This document shows positions 34,304 through 46,364 of a DNA stretch of 64,000 bases, piece by piece. A program made the position numbers and the translations under genes. The notes below the pieces were generated by a model, which was given only the letters and a program-made list of their open reading frames with translations, made no database searches and was not told where the DNA came from. Where the stretch lies: NCBI GenBank assembly GCA_030549205.1, contig JAUKTV010000005.1, positions 868,001-932,000 on the forward strand, given 5' to 3'. Source of the stretch: Apiosordaria backusii (taxonomy: Eukaryota; Ascomycota; Sordariomycetes; Sordariales; Lasiosphaeriaceae). Position 1 is the stretch's first letter, and each line of letters starts with the position of its first letter.

Positions 34304-35607
34304 ATGAGGCTCACTGTCAAATTGGGGCGCAACGCCCCCCGATTGGCGCACAATCTCAGCCCGAAAAGCAACACCAGACAATTCTCATCAACACTCATTC
34401 AACCTCACTCAAGCTCACCCACCCCAGAATCCAAAAGTGAGCCCAGCCCAAAAATCATCTTTTCTGGGATTCAACCCACCGGCGTGCCCCATCTGGGGAA
34501 CTACCTCGGCGCCCTCAAGCAATGGAAGGACATGCAAGACGCCGCCCACCCCTCGGACAAGCTCTTCTTCTCCATCGTCGACCTCCACGCCCTCACCATC
34601 CCGGGAAACGCAGACAAGCTCAGGCGCAACAGGCGCGAGATGCTCACCTCCCTCCTCGCCATCGGTCTCGATCCAGAACGAAGCGCTATTTTCTACCAGA
34701 GTTCCGTCTCTCAGCATGCTGAGCTGCAATGGATCCTCAGTTGCACTGCTTCAACGGGGTACCTGTCCCGTATGACACAGTGGAAGGTCTGTTCCCCCTT
34801 ACATCCCCCCTTATCTCCAACCCTGGACTAACCCCCCTCCCAGTCTAAACTCACCACCCTCTCCCCATCCCCCCCTCAAACCAACCCACCCCCGCCGACC
34901 CAACAATCTCCTCCCCAGCCCTCAAACACGGCCTCTTCTCCTACCCCATCCTCCAAGCAGCCGACATCCTCCTCCACCAATCCACCCACGTCCCCGTCGG
35001 CTCCGACCAAAAACAACACCTCGAGTTCGCCCGCGAGTGCGTCACCAACTTTCACTCCTCCTGGTCCATCCCTTCCTCCTCCTCACGTCCCCCCATCTTC
35101 CGCTACCCGCAAACCATCTCCTTGGACTCCTCCTCCAGCAGAATCATGTCCCTGTCCGACCCAACGAAAAAAATGTCCAAATCCGACCCGGTGGAAAAAT
35201 CAAAGATTTTTATTAGTGATGATGAGGGGGTTATTAGAGCCAAGATTAAATCTGCGTTGACGGATAGCGTGAGCAAGTTTGTGGGGGAGTATGACAGTGT
35301 TAACAGGCCGGGCGTGGCGAATTTGTTGGAGATTTTGGCTGGGTTCTCTGGGGGCGGTGAGAGAAAAACGGGGAGGGAGTTGGCGGAGGAGTTGAAGGGA
35401 GAGAGCTTGCTGGGGTTGAAGACCTTGACTGCTGACGCGGTGGTGAAGGGGTTGGCGGAGGTGAGGGAGAAGTTCAGGCAGTTTGGGGAGGATACGGAGC
35501 AGAACAAGGCCAGGATGAGGGAGATTGAGGATATTGGGACAAGGCGTGCTAGGGAGAGCGCGGAGAGGACGATGGAGAGGGTTAGGGAGGCTATTGGGTT
35601 GGCATAA
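34304..35607 (+). CDS. MSW1: Mitochondrial tryptophanyl-tRNA synthetase (frame interrupted)
   Basis: Exons 34304-34786 and 34844-35607; the intron ends CCCAG and has a GACTAAC branch site. The N-terminus (MRLTVKLGRNAPRLAHNL) is a mitochondrial presequence. The class I signatures are PTGVPHLGNYLGA (HIGH-like) and KKMSKSDP (KMSKS). Exon 2 starts in frame (SKLTTLSPSP) but the later, clearly correct frame (DPTISSPALKHGLFSYP onward) is shifted. The switch falls at C runs 34869-34875 or 34889-34893, where one additional C would restore a 415-residue protein. No GT donor exists in 34844-34918, so splicing cannot explain it. A consensus error in poly-C is most likely for a gene needed for mitochondrial translation. 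Confidence 0.88.
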
Positions 35608-35871
35608 AAAACTAAGAAAGGAAAGATTAAGAAGATGGAAAGAAAGAAGTTGGCAAGTGTAAGGTATGAATGATGATGGTGTGTAGAATTGTACAGATGC
35701 AGTATATGTAAATATGTACCTATCTCTTGCTGGCAGACGCAACATAATGCACCCAGCTGAATTCACCAACCCAATGATGATTGCCATAAACATTTCTGAT
35801 ATTCATACAGTAAATACACAGCAACACAGCCAATCCTATCCATACAATTTCCCCGTCTATTGTTATTTTCT

Positions 35872-38056
35872 CTACCTCCCACCGGGAATCTTTCTCCTCT
35901 CGTTCGCAAGGAACTCCTCCAGGTTCTCCATAAACGGCATCTTGTCATTGGCGCCCATATGCTCCCACTTGCTCTCGAGCAGCTGGTTGGTCTTCTTGAG
36001 ACCCTGTTCCATCTCCTTGGCAACATCTAAATCATAGGTCAGCAGATATTCACACATAGAAATGGGAGCGGAAAAACCTACCCAATCTGCTAAACTCCCA
36101 AACGTTCGCCTTCATACCAATCCCGTAATACGCATGCTTCTGCAAAAACGCCAGCCAGTACTGCACTGTCTCCGGGTGCCCGTCCTTGATCTGGATCAAC
36201 CTCCTGAGAGTAATTCTCTCAAAGTTCTCCTGCGCCTTCTTGTGGACGAAAATAGACTTGGGAACCGTCCACCTCTCCGTGATTCTAGGAAGTGGCACGG
36301 GGCCAAAGGCAGGCAAGCCAATGTAGTAAGCCGCACGGAGGGCGAAATCACAGAAGAATTCGAGGTTGCGGAGAGAGAAGGACCGGAGCTGGAGGTCGCA
36401 AGTGGGAACGCCGTACTGGGCCCTCCGGCGGAGGGGTTCGAGGTAAAGGGCCTCGAGGGCGCGGGGCATGCGGGATAAGGGGGTGGTGCCGATGGGCTTG
36501 TCGTCGCGGACGTAGAGCTTGGAGGGTTGTGGAGGCGCGGGCTTCTTGGCCTTCTTGAGTGTGGTGCTGTGAAGATGTAAAGGTTAGTTCCCGCTTGTGG
36601 TAATTGTCCAATATACAGTAGAATATCTCACCTCTCGGGAGCTGCAACCTCCGTGGCAGCCGCTGCCGCAGGACTCTCGGCCTCAGGGGCAACAGCAGCA
36701 GGAGTCTCGGCCGCGGGGGTAGCGGCAACAGCAGGCTCAGCAGCCGCAGGGGCAGCGGGAGTCTCAACCACAGGGGCAGCAGCGCTCTCAGAAGCTACAG
36801 GGGTGGCGGGAGCCTCAGTTACTGGTGTAGAAACAGGCTCAGCAGCAACCGTCTCCTGAGCTACTGGGGCAGCTGGGACCTCAACAACTGGAGGTTTAGC
36901 AGCAGGAGCCTTCCCAACCGCCGCAGCCTCAGCAGCAGCAAGCCTCTCAGTCACGAAAGCAACTGGGTCTACCTCCTCAGCAACAGGGGCCTCCTCCTTG
37001 GCAACAACAGGAGCCTCCTCCTTGGCGGCAACTGGGATTTCCTCTTTGGCAATAATAGGAGCCTCCTCCTTAGCAGCAGCCAAAGCCTCCTCCACGACTG
37101 GAACTTCCTCCTTGGCGGCAACTGGGATTTCCTCCTTGGCCGCAACGGGAACCTCCTCTTTAGCAACAACGGGAACCTCCTCCACGACTGGAACTTCCTC
37201 CTTAGCGGGAACTGGGATTTCCTCCTTGGCCGTAACAGAAACCTCCTCCTGAATAGCAACCGGAACCTCCTCTACGACTAGAACTTCCTCTTTGGCGGGA
37301 ACTGGGATTTCCTCCTCGGCCGCAACGGGAACCTCCTCCCTAGCAGCAACCGGAACCTCCTCCTTAGCAGCAACCGGAACCTCCTCCACGACTGGAACTT
37401 CCTCCTTGGCGGGAACTGGGATTTCCTCCTTGGCCGCAACGGGAACCTCCTCCTTAGCAGCAACCGGAACCTCCTCCTTCGCCACAACCGGCGCCTCGAC
37501 CTCAGCAGCCTTGGCCTCCACAACTTCCTCAACCTCGGGCGCAATAGCCTCCTCAGCCTTGGGCGCAACAGCCCCCTCAGCCTTCACCTCAACAGGCGTT
37601 TCCGTCTCGACATCCTTCGCAACGAGGACACCAACAGGCGCAACAACCGGTGTTTCTGGGGCAGCGGTGGCCTCGACCTCGGCAACAGGAGTCTCAGTGA
37701 CAGGAGGAACCTCAGCAGTCTTCGTAACGGGGATATCAACCGGAGCAACAACCGTCGGTTCTGGCGCAACCTTCGCAACAGGAGTCTCGGGGGCAGAAGC
37801 AGCAGCAGCAGTAGCAGCAGCTGGTGTCGGGGGAGCGGCGGCGGGGGTAGGGGCGGGAGCGGGAGGCTTGCTGGTCGGCGTCGTCGCTGTTGGCTGGGCT
37901 GGGGGCTCGGGAGCTCTGAGAACAACTGTGTTAACCTATCTCCCTCTACTAAGGAACCAATTGGCAGTTGCGCAAAACTTACTTTGTTGAATTTGTGCGG
38001 AGCTGTGTCGAGGCACGCGGGATGCCAACTTGTACCGGCCGACTCAGTGCGAGGGG
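35872..38056 (-). CDS. RSM10: Mitochondrial ribosomal protein S10 (RSM10/uS10m) with large repeat insertion; first exon incomplete
   Basis: Exons on the minus strand: up to about 38056 (5' end unresolved) to 37984, 36632-37915, 36082-36566 and 35872-36026. The S10 domain is in the third exon: LQLRSFSLRNLEFFCDFALR, IGLPAFGPVPLPRITERW, FVHKKAQENFERITLRR. The protein belongs to the head of the mitochondrial small subunit. The first visible exon (SRPVQVGIPRASTQLRTNSTK) looks like a mitochondrial presequence. Its start codon is uncertain: a candidate ATG at 38132 would need a 43-base intron with a poor GTGGAC donor. The second exon adds about 428 Ala/Glu/Pro/Val residues, including a tandem repeat, so the protein is over twice the usual length of mitochondrial S10. 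Confidence 0.88.
36970..37490 (-). repeat. Coding minisatellite (EEVPVAAK octapeptide) in RSM10
   Basis: About two dozen copies of an eight-residue unit based on AAKEEVPV, grouped in five higher-order blocks that each begin VEEVPV or a variant of it. The 24-base DNA unit is well conserved, as expected for recent expansion by slippage or unequal exchange. Confidence 0.9.
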
Positions 38057-38776
38057 CTGTCCATTTTCATAACCACCCAAAGTCAGTTTTGCTGTCCACT
38101 CTCTCGTTCTGTAGCCTCGATCCAGGAGTCATACCAATCGCCCCTGCAGCAAGGGCCGTAGTGGCCGTATTAACCGTGGCGGATACATCTCTGCGTGACC
38201 CTCGACTGACACCGTTTGGATTTTCAAACGCAACCAGCTCCCACTTCCGCGCTTCAGCCAATTTTTTGGAGCCGAATTGGCTCTCAGGGTTGAGGGTTCT
38301 TATCGATAAGAACAAGGTCAGCCAATATTTTGAGATGACATCTGGAGCTTCATCTGGACCACTTGAAGCGTCAGTTGGTCAAAATCTACGATAGAACGGA
38401 TGTCACCACATGAACAGAATTGTGTTTGACGTATTTATTTTGGCCCCTTTGCACAAATGACAACGGCCTACACTATCTATATACGTCCTTCCCCGACGGC
38501 TTGGTGCAGACATTTTCAGTCCACATGTGATTGCTGCAAACGTTTCCAGTCTGCTCGCAAATACTAGAGCTGCCGACCAGCTCCTCGGCACCATGGCGTC
38601 CTCTGTCGCAAAGGTCCAAATGCCTGTCCTTGTAGCTTCGACTGCCATAGCGCCGGTACTCTCGAAAGTGATTGCCCATTATGGGCGACGCTTTGTTGTT
38701 CTCATCCTCCAAGCTGCGGCCAAGATCGGTATCCCCTCGACCAACTCGGCCATAGACTTGCTAATAGAGTATGTCT
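38057..38776. other. Intergenic region between RSM10 and FCF2
   Basis: A minus-strand frame at 38,067-38,315 without ATG start lies just upstream of RSM10 and may be its leader. A plus-strand frame at 38,527-38,868 has no recognisable domain and runs into the FCF2 coding sequence on the other strand; I treat it as spurious. Confidence 0.45.
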
Positions 38777-39624
38777 TCAACGCTTCTTGCGTCCAGCAAC
38801 CAGCTTCTTGTAGAAACCCTTCTTGCCAGACATCTTCTTCTCCTGGATCTCGTGGAACTTGCTCTTGAACTTGGCCGTGTTCGAGCCAGATAACACCTCC
38901 TCCACAATCGTGCGCTTTCTCTCCTTGCGGGTCAGGCGTTGGTTGGCACCGTCTGTTGCGCCGGCAATGATGGTGCCGACCTGGCTGTAGGTGGGGATGA
39001 AATCCTTTCGGTTGTCCTTCTTGAAATACTGCTTGCCGTTCGCAATGACTTCACGCATGCGCAGTGCTTGAAGATCGCGCTTGAGTCTGCCAAAAGTTAG
39101 CTACCAATGCGAGGCAGATTGCGTGGGAGATGCTTACTCTGTAGTCAGCTCGGTGCGTGGCATGTTGAACCAATCTTTTCCGGCGTTGTCCTTCTCCTCC
39201 TGTGTTTCCGGTTAGCTAACCATTCGACAACGGCAGTCCGAAAGCTCAACGCAGATATGATGTGTTCTCAAAGTAACTATAGACTAAAATAGAAATCATT
39301 TTGGTGCCAGCTAGTTGACCATAACGGTAACTTGACCAGCGTCATGCAATGGGATATATTTTTTTCATAGAACATGCATTGGTGAAAAGTGAGGAGCGAG
39401 CATACCTTTTTGTTCTGAGGAATCGAAGGAACGCGAACCGAGAGCTTCTCTTTCTTTGAGGCAACTGCTTGTTCTTGTTGTTGAGGAGCCCGAAGAGCCG
39501 TCGTGGCTGGGGGTGCCGTCACGGCTACTGCTTTGGATGTGCCATTGGCAGCAGCAATTCGAGCTTCCGCCTCTTTGAGTATCCGATCGATATCTGATTC
39601 TGACAGGCTGGCGATGGAAGCCAT
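38777..39624 (-). CDS. FCF2: FCF2, pre-rRNA processing factor of the small-subunit processome
   Basis: Model: exons 39406-39624, 39138-39199 and 38777-39086, 196 residues, all in phase. The middle exon of 62 bases supplies KDWFNMPRTELTTE, which with LKRDLQALRMREVIANGKQYFKKD forms the core of the Fcf2 domain. The family acts in the nucleolus in early cleavages of 18S rRNA precursor. The N-terminus (SLSESDIDRILKEAEARI) is an acidic helix, and the C-terminus is strongly basic (KKGFYKKLVAGRKKR), usual for this family. Length agrees with yeast Fcf2 (about 217). Confidence 0.94.
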
Positions 39625-40741
39625 CGTCCTCGCAAAATGTGCCAGTTCGTAAACTGGGGAAGTGAAAAATGCTTCGGGGAAAGAAAAGTTGAAAGTCGTG
39701 ACAGAAAAAAAACTAGCCTCTTGTTGCAGCCAGAAAATTCAATGGTGGGGCTGCGCGGAGAGGGTGTGGGTCGGGTGTGTGTGGGCCGCCGAATGGGTCG
39801 TGCGTTGGCGTCGGCAGATGGAGAAACAATTGATGCAGTTCCAAGGTTTCATTCGCCGATTTCCGTCATAGGACCGCCAAAGTTGAGGCTGGTGTGTGCG
39901 TGCGCTGTACAATTGACAGCTGGCAGGCGGTTGGGCAGCCTCATCAGAATTCTGCTGCTGAAGAACCTTAGGCCTGAAGTCCCGCGCCTGCGCCACACGG
40001 TCCCCTGTCGACCGCTGTCCCAGCGTGTTGTTCCGGGTGTTTCTTCACTGATGCCCAACCTTTCCCGCCGGGTTGACTGACCGCTTGCACAATTCATCAA
40101 TCGCTGTCATCGCTGTCCAAGGTTCTCTCCTTCTCTCTCCTGCAACGTCAGACGAAGCAGAGTCCCATGTTGTGGGCAGAAGGATATACGATATTTCATC
40201 AAGGTGCGTATTGATATAAGCTTCCTCCTATCATATCCCTCCTGCAACTCTTCTTCAACCTAGCAATAAGGTTTCCCTTCGCCCATCTAAATCTCACCCA
40301 ATCATCTCATGCCCCTCCCAACTGGAGCTTTGATTGAGTGGACGTTCCCGAGACGGCCATTTGGAACTCCACCCATTCGCTCCCACTCGTCCCTTTTTTT
40401 ATCACACGCGCCGCTGCCCACACCCAATCATTCCGCCCAATAAGAACAGTGTTCTGGGGCCAAAGAGGTTCTTGGGCTGTGACATCAGGGAAGCTTCAAG
40501 TAAACAAACTCCCCGGGAGAAGCATCGCATTGTTTGTGACAGAGAACACGCAGAGTATCCTACGTGCGCGCAAATGCTAAGGCCGTGTTGAGAAGCAGAA
40601 CGACGATAATTACCCCGCCTATAAGTCAATCCTCCGTCATTGCGCCAACGCGACCAGTTGTGACAGCTGTTTAAGAGCTTGCATCCGTACCAGGCTATAC
40701 CAGGCAAACAGCAACACAGTGCACCGTTCAAGTCAGCCATC
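39625..40741. other. Divergent intergenic region between FCF2 and HAP5
   Basis: Holds the promoters of both genes. No coding sequence is supported. It is long (1.1 kb) for this gene-dense stretch, in line with a regulated HAP5 leader. Confidence 0.55.
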
Positions 40742-42063
40742 ATGGACCCCCAAAACCCCTCTTCAGCCCCTCACGGCAGCCATCAACATCCCCAACCCCC
40801 ACAGCAACAGCCCGTCTATGATCTCAGCAAGGGCGGCCACTACGGCGCCAGTGTACATCTCTCACAGCAAGGCTTTGCCCCATCAGAACTCTACACTGGG
40901 ACATGGGCGAACGTCCACCAAGGTCTCACAGGCTCCTACAAGGACATTCTGACGGCCTACTGGCAACAAACAATCAACCACCTTGAGAACGACCAACATG
41001 ATTACAAGGTCCACCAATTACCTCTTGCCCGCATCAAGAAAGTAATGAAGGCCGACCCTGAAGTCAAAATGATCTCCGCCGAAGCCCCCATTCTTTTCGC
41101 CAAGGGCTGCGATATCTTCATCACCGAGCTCACTATGCGCGCCTGGATCCACGCCGAGGAGAACAAGCGCCGCACCCTCCAGCGCTCTGACATCGCCTCC
41201 GCCTTGGCCAAATCCGACATGTTTGACTTCCTCATCGACATCGTCCCCCGCGAGGAAGCCTCCTCCCACGCTAAGCGTACCTCCAACCAGGCCGCCGCGA
41301 ACGCTGCTGCTGCTGCTGCCAACCAACAACCACCCCAGGTGCCCGGTGTTGGGCCCAGCCCCAGCGGTCAGCAGCACACCATGAACCCCTCTGACTATGG
41401 CATCAGCGGCCACCAAATTTCCGGCGAGGGTGACTATCGCAATCCTCAAACGATGTACCCAGGCCAGGTCATGCCCGGCGCGCCGTCCTATGGTCAGCCA
41501 CAGGCCCAAATGTACAATGCTGATGACATGTACTACGGGACTATCCAACAACAACAACAGGTGCGTTTTTTGCCCCACCTCACCCTATGATTTCACCCAA
41601 AAGACTAACAAAGGAATTCACACAGCAGAGCGCTTAGGAGCCGCCTCAGCTGAAGCCGGAAGAGCAGAAGGAAGGGGGGATAAGGGGAGGCCCGCATCAG
41701 GACCAAGATTCCAAGTATGCTGCTCAGTTTCTCGATGAGGTCCGTCGGATAGCGACAACAGGAGGTGGTCAATGGGGGTCAGGACCAAGCAACCATCAGG
41801 AACAACATCCACATCATCATCATCACGAACCCGAGACTGTCAACTTCCAGAATGGCGGTACTGGGACGGGAGGGTCGCCAACAACAGGATGCGGGACGGG
41901 GGAGGGGTATCATTCATACCATCCTACGCCAGGCCACTACACGCAGTATCACGAGCAACAACAGCAGCCGCAGCAACTGCCCGTCAAGGACGAGCCATTG
42001 AGCAGCAGCCAGATGAATAATGTCGATCACATGGTGGATAATGCGGGAGGTCCTGTTGGTTAG
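40742..42063 (+). CDS. HAP5: CCAAT-binding factor subunit HAP5 (NF-YC)
   Basis: Model: exons 40742-41560 and 41638-42063, 414 residues. HAP5 pairs with HAP3 through a histone fold and with HAP2 to bind CCAAT boxes in the nucleus. The fold spans about residues 80-175 and is very close to the family consensus: QLPLARIKKVMKADPEVKMIS, APILFAKGCDIFITELT and RRTLQRSDIASALAKSDMFDFL. The flanks are Gln/His/Pro rich. The intron of 77 bases has a GACTAAC branch site. The nearer CACAG acceptor at 41625 would hit TAG at once, so the one at 41637 is used in this model. If the intron is kept, the protein stops after 282 residues (QVRFLPHLTL). Exon 2 encodes a His/Gln-rich tail. Confidence 0.94.
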
Positions 42064-42677
42064 TGGTATGCGGGATGCGGGCAGAACAACAACACGAATA
42101 ACGAGACGATAGGAGGGGGGAGCACGGCTCGAATAGGTAGTTGAGGTTTGTTGTTGTTGTTAGGGGAGGATCTGTTTCTGATTTTATGTCACGCACACAC
42201 ACACATTGCACACACACACATTGCACACACACACATTGCACACACACAAGATATGCCTGTTATGTAGTTATGGTGGTTTTGGCTTCTGCTTTTCAGCTAC
42301 AAGCGTTTTGGTGGTCGATGATCTTTTTCCTTTCAAATATATGGATGGCTAAAGCGTCAGGTTATGACAAAGGGCAAAGGCGGCGTGATGTGGGTTAGTA
42401 TGATCCCATGTTTGGTTGTGTCGTTTGTTTTCGTGAGGGGGGCCGGCTAGTGGATGGATGGCTATTATATATCCTATCTCGTTCTCTCTATTTTCATGAC
42501 ATCTTTCTCCTTCAAAAATTGATGATACTCCTTTCTGGTTTTATTTTGCAGTAGAACAGCGCGCTTTTGATTGCTTCATGACGTCATTATGCATTATTAT
42601 GGTATCCTATATATATGCTTGAGTAACTGCGTTTTAACAAGTTTAGTGATGGGTTGGTTGATGGAACAGACAGTTGA
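42064..42677. other. Intergenic region between convergent HAP5 and SEC15
   Basis: Contains both 3' flanks and a CA-rich array at 42,187-42,248. Nothing else is recognised. Confidence 0.6.
42187..42248. repeat. CACACACACACATTG array (15-bp units)
   Basis: Three to four near-perfect copies of a 15-base unit in the 3' flank of HAP5. Confidence 0.95.
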
Positions 42678-45506
42678 TCACCTCAACCCGAAGCGGGAGC
42701 TGAAGTTAGCAAGCGGCGCTGTGCGGACTGGGGTGTCGACTGTTTGAGTGAGTCTAGAAGTAGACATGTCAGCATAGCTCAGGGAAAGAAGAAAAAAACC
42801 CAATTCAGGGAGAAAGGGGGAAGGGGACGTACTTCTCCAGCAAAATTGGCCCATTCATAGCATCCACCCGGCCAAACTTCTTATTCCGAATAGAAATGTC
42901 AAAGAACTCGTCATGGTTCTCCGTCTGCATGAGCGCCACCGTCTGCTGCAACTCATCCAAGTTATGCTCAAGCATAAACGCATTCTCGAGCCCGCCGACG
43001 AATTTCGACAGGTGCTGGACGTCCAACGCCATGGCGGCCACGCCGTTGGGGTTGATCTTTTTGACGTCGGGGGATAACGGCAGGGCCTTTTGTGACAACC
43101 AGCTCCATGTCAGCATTGTTCAAGGAGATGGTTGATAGCGGGAGGGAGGCTTACCAATATTTTATTCGCCGCATGGCTGAGCGCATCAAAGTAGACGAGC
43201 CCCTTGATCTCTCTCGGCAAGCCCAGCAAAGTCGAGTTCATGATGTTGGACAGATACCTAGTCAATGTCTGCATGTAATTACTCGTCTCGATGGGCGGGG
43301 ATGTGGCTGTCCAGTCGTAGTCTGATGTGTCAACCAGGTCGTCAATTTTGGAGTTGACAAGCTCGAAAATCCGCTTTTCGGCAGCCTTTTTGTTGCTTCT
43401 GAACGCCTCTGTCGCTTTCAGCGTTATCGGCCCGCCGGCTGAGGTGGATGACCGTTCCCGTATCAAAATCTGCTCAAGCACTTGGCAGGCAGTCTCAAAG
43501 TGCTCGAGGTTGATCAGGATCTGCACGATCTGTCCTAGGTACTGGGAGTTAAGCCGCTCCACTAGAGACTGGCAGACGATATCGGTCAAAAGCTCATCAA
43601 GAGACTAGATTAATGGTCAGTGTGACACCCACGGATACGAAAAAAAAAAGCTATACAAACCTTTCTCAGTGTTTCATCCACCACATTCGGGTGATGAAAA
43701 TGTTCCGATGTGAAGATCAGAAACTGATTCAAGAGATTCCTAATATCTATACAGCACAAGGGATACATCTGTGAGAATGGAAGCACGCAGGGAAATCTGG
43801 ACCAATTAGACCAAGACAAAACTTACAAACACATCCTGTAGAAAACGGTCGGGATACGTACACAAGCTCTTCTGCCGGTTTGTCGTCAACAAACCAGGTC
43901 ACGTCGACGACTTTCTGGTACTCGTCGCGTGTGTTGATTGCCATGGGCATGTAATCGTCCGTAGATACAATCTTGTGCGAGGCGTCAGCACAAACCAAAG
44001 AGCAGTGACGGGAAAGGATGAGCATACCTCTTGGAAGTCTTCACCGAAGCGGCGACGGAGAAGCTCGGCATATTTGTAGAACAAGGTGAGCTGGAAGTTG
44101 TTCATCATTGTGACCGAATACCCCCAACTCTGATGCATGTTAGAAAACATCCAAAACCAAGATGCAAAGGGATGCATACCTCCATGGTCTCAATGAACAA
44201 GGCAATGTTCATCTTGATCTTGACCAGCAAATCAGCATCGTTGACCTCCTGTAGTGACTTGGTGATCACGCGTATGGCGGTCTGACACATGGAATCCCAA
44301 AGCTCATCGACCTGTCGCACTGTTAGAAAAGAGAGATCAGACTGTAAAAATGACTACTTACGTCAATTGTTGACCTAATCGAAGGTGCTCGCATCACAGT
44401 CGCCTTCTCAATGATGGCAAATCCCGCAACATTTTCCAAAAGACCCATGAGTGTCTCGTCCTCGCCCCCAGCAAAAATATTTTCAGAACTTGAGGGCATG
44501 ATAAGGTCCTTCTGCTGCCGTCTCGTTGCCGCATACTCTACGCGGAACTTGTCGACTTGGCCAAGGGCATCGTGGGTATGCAACGCTTTGTGCAATGGGG
44601 TGAAGTCAATCTGGTTTTCCTCGTTGTCGATTACGTCAAACTCATTACTTTCATCAAAGACCAGCTCGATGGCAGAATTTAGCTTGAAATTCTTCAGATA
44701 CTCATTGACCTCGGCACGCTTCTTTTGCCTTTCCCGTCGCTGCTGGGTAGCGAAGAAGGCAATCTCGCCAAGAAGTTGGGACTTTTCTCGAACCTCCAGG
44801 AACCATTTGTTCAAATCTGCCATGACGGACTCGGAAATTGTCTTTTGGGATGCTGGGATAGACCGTTGAATCATGTCGGCAAGCTTGTACTGGGTCGCAT
44901 ACTTGTTCTGGATGGTGGGAATCAGGTGCTCGTTTTGCAGGTCCTCCAACGACTTGAGGGCGCGATGATATTCCTTCTTTCGAATGAGCTCGTGCGCATT
45001 GTTGACCGCCCGCAGTATCTTGAGTGACTCCTCCAAAGCGTTCGACACATCCGTAATATTCTGCCTGACCCCCGCGTGTTGACCAGCGCCTGCTTTTGCT
45101 CAGCCAGCTTCTCAGTGCTGGCTTGAATCGACTGGTTGAGATCCAAGATTTCGGCTGTCAAGGCCACGGTACCCTCTCGCACTTTTTGTAGTTGATTGAC
45201 GGATCCCAAGAACTCCTCGTGCTTCGTCAGCCCGATCTGCTCGATGTCGCCCTCGCGGTCCTCAGCATACTGGGACAAGCTCTGGGCGAGCAATCCAATT
45301 CGGCTGCTCGTCGTCGCATCTTTCAAAACGGGTATCAATTGGTCGAGAAAGTCGGAGTCGGACGGCGCGAGGATGATCTGGAAATGGTGTCAGCATCTAA
45401 GCCTGTGTATGTGCTGTGTAGGTCCCGGCAATCCTGAGGGTTGGCAGTGACAGACCTGGGCTACAGCCGAGTCATAATCGTCCCACGTTGGGGCTTTTCT
45501 CGGCAT
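42678..45506 (-). CDS. SEC15: Exocyst complex component SEC15 (frame interrupted once)
   Basis: Nine exons on the minus strand: 45456-45506, 44362-45377, 44180-44311, 44028-44129, 43862-43971, 43661-43796, 43155-43604, 42833-43086 and 42678-42753, about 775 residues. SEC15 is the Rab (Sec4)-effector subunit of the exocyst at sites of polarised secretion. Typical stretches are GLLAQSLSQYAEDREGDIE, SNALEESLKILRAVNNAH, FPCVLPFSQMYPLCCIDIR (made by splicing GT to A across 65 bases) and LDVQHLSKFVGGLE. In exon 2 the frame breaks at the C run 45069-45073: QALVNTRG is in one frame and VRQNITDVSNA in another, and one additional base would rejoin them. With that base the exon is 1,017 long and all later phases agree. 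Confidence 0.92.
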
Positions 45507-46364
45507 CTTGAACGTTGGAGCATCAAGCTCCGCCGGCTGGTAGTTTCGATGATCTTCCGATTTCTTGCTGGTCAAACTGATCTCGAACGCGCGGCGTTGA
45601 GGGCATTCTGGATCCCGTGACAAGGTATGCTTTGTTCCAGCGTGCCCCTCGCTGGAGCGTCATTGGTCTGTGCCGCGACAGCTGCCCAAGAAGCGTCCCC
45701 TAGATATGGTCTGTGCGCCGAGTCCGTACCACCAAGCTCCTCGACATTCAAGTGGGATATACCGCGGCCAGAGAATCATGACCTCAAAGACTTAAAGCTA
45801 TATCGAAGGTGCAAATGACATCTTAGTGCCATCGCAACTGGTGATCTGTAATGGCAATGCAGTGCCAGGGAGCCAGATCTCTCCGGGTTGCTACCTGGTA
45901 GGTGCCAAGCATCAGCGCCCTTTTACCCCTATTTTGGCGCAAAGATAACATCAACAAGATGAAAGACTGCACATGCCCCCATCTCTTCAACTTTGTCTCT
46001 AATCGCCTGTTTAAGCCAAGACGCGTACAGAATCATGTTCCTAGTCTGGCTGCTAGATGTGGGTGCAGTGTGGTCATTTCCGCTAACATCGACACCAAAT
46101 ATACATCACTTCGCTGCCCTTCTTGTCTATAAAATAATGAAGACGTTGATGCGATTTTCGTCGGAGCTTTTGCGCAACAGATCGATACTATACTCTAAAT
46201 TTCAATCTAACCGTCCGAACTTTCAAGGTTCGGCACGGCTCGGACGATTTAATATACCAAAGTGGGAAGAGCGAATTAGCGCCTGTCAATAATGTGATAG
46301 CCACCTATCAATTATGCTTGAATTTATCCGGAGTAATGTCTTAGTCTTCAGCGCCCCAATTCTA
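45507..46364. other. SEC15 upstream region and edge of the transposon-rich zone
   Basis: No gene is recognised. Composition becomes AT-rich from about 46,100, marking the transition from gene-dense DNA to repeats. Confidence 0.5.

Noticed and set aside
38527..38868. Plus-strand frame opposite the 3' end of FCF2
   Set aside because: No recognisable domain and it overlaps real coding sequence on the other strand.
43829..43858. 30-base intron in SEC15 (GTAAGT donor)
   Set aside because: Too short; the 65-base intron with donor GTACGT at 43861 restores the conserved FPCVLPFSQMYP in frame.
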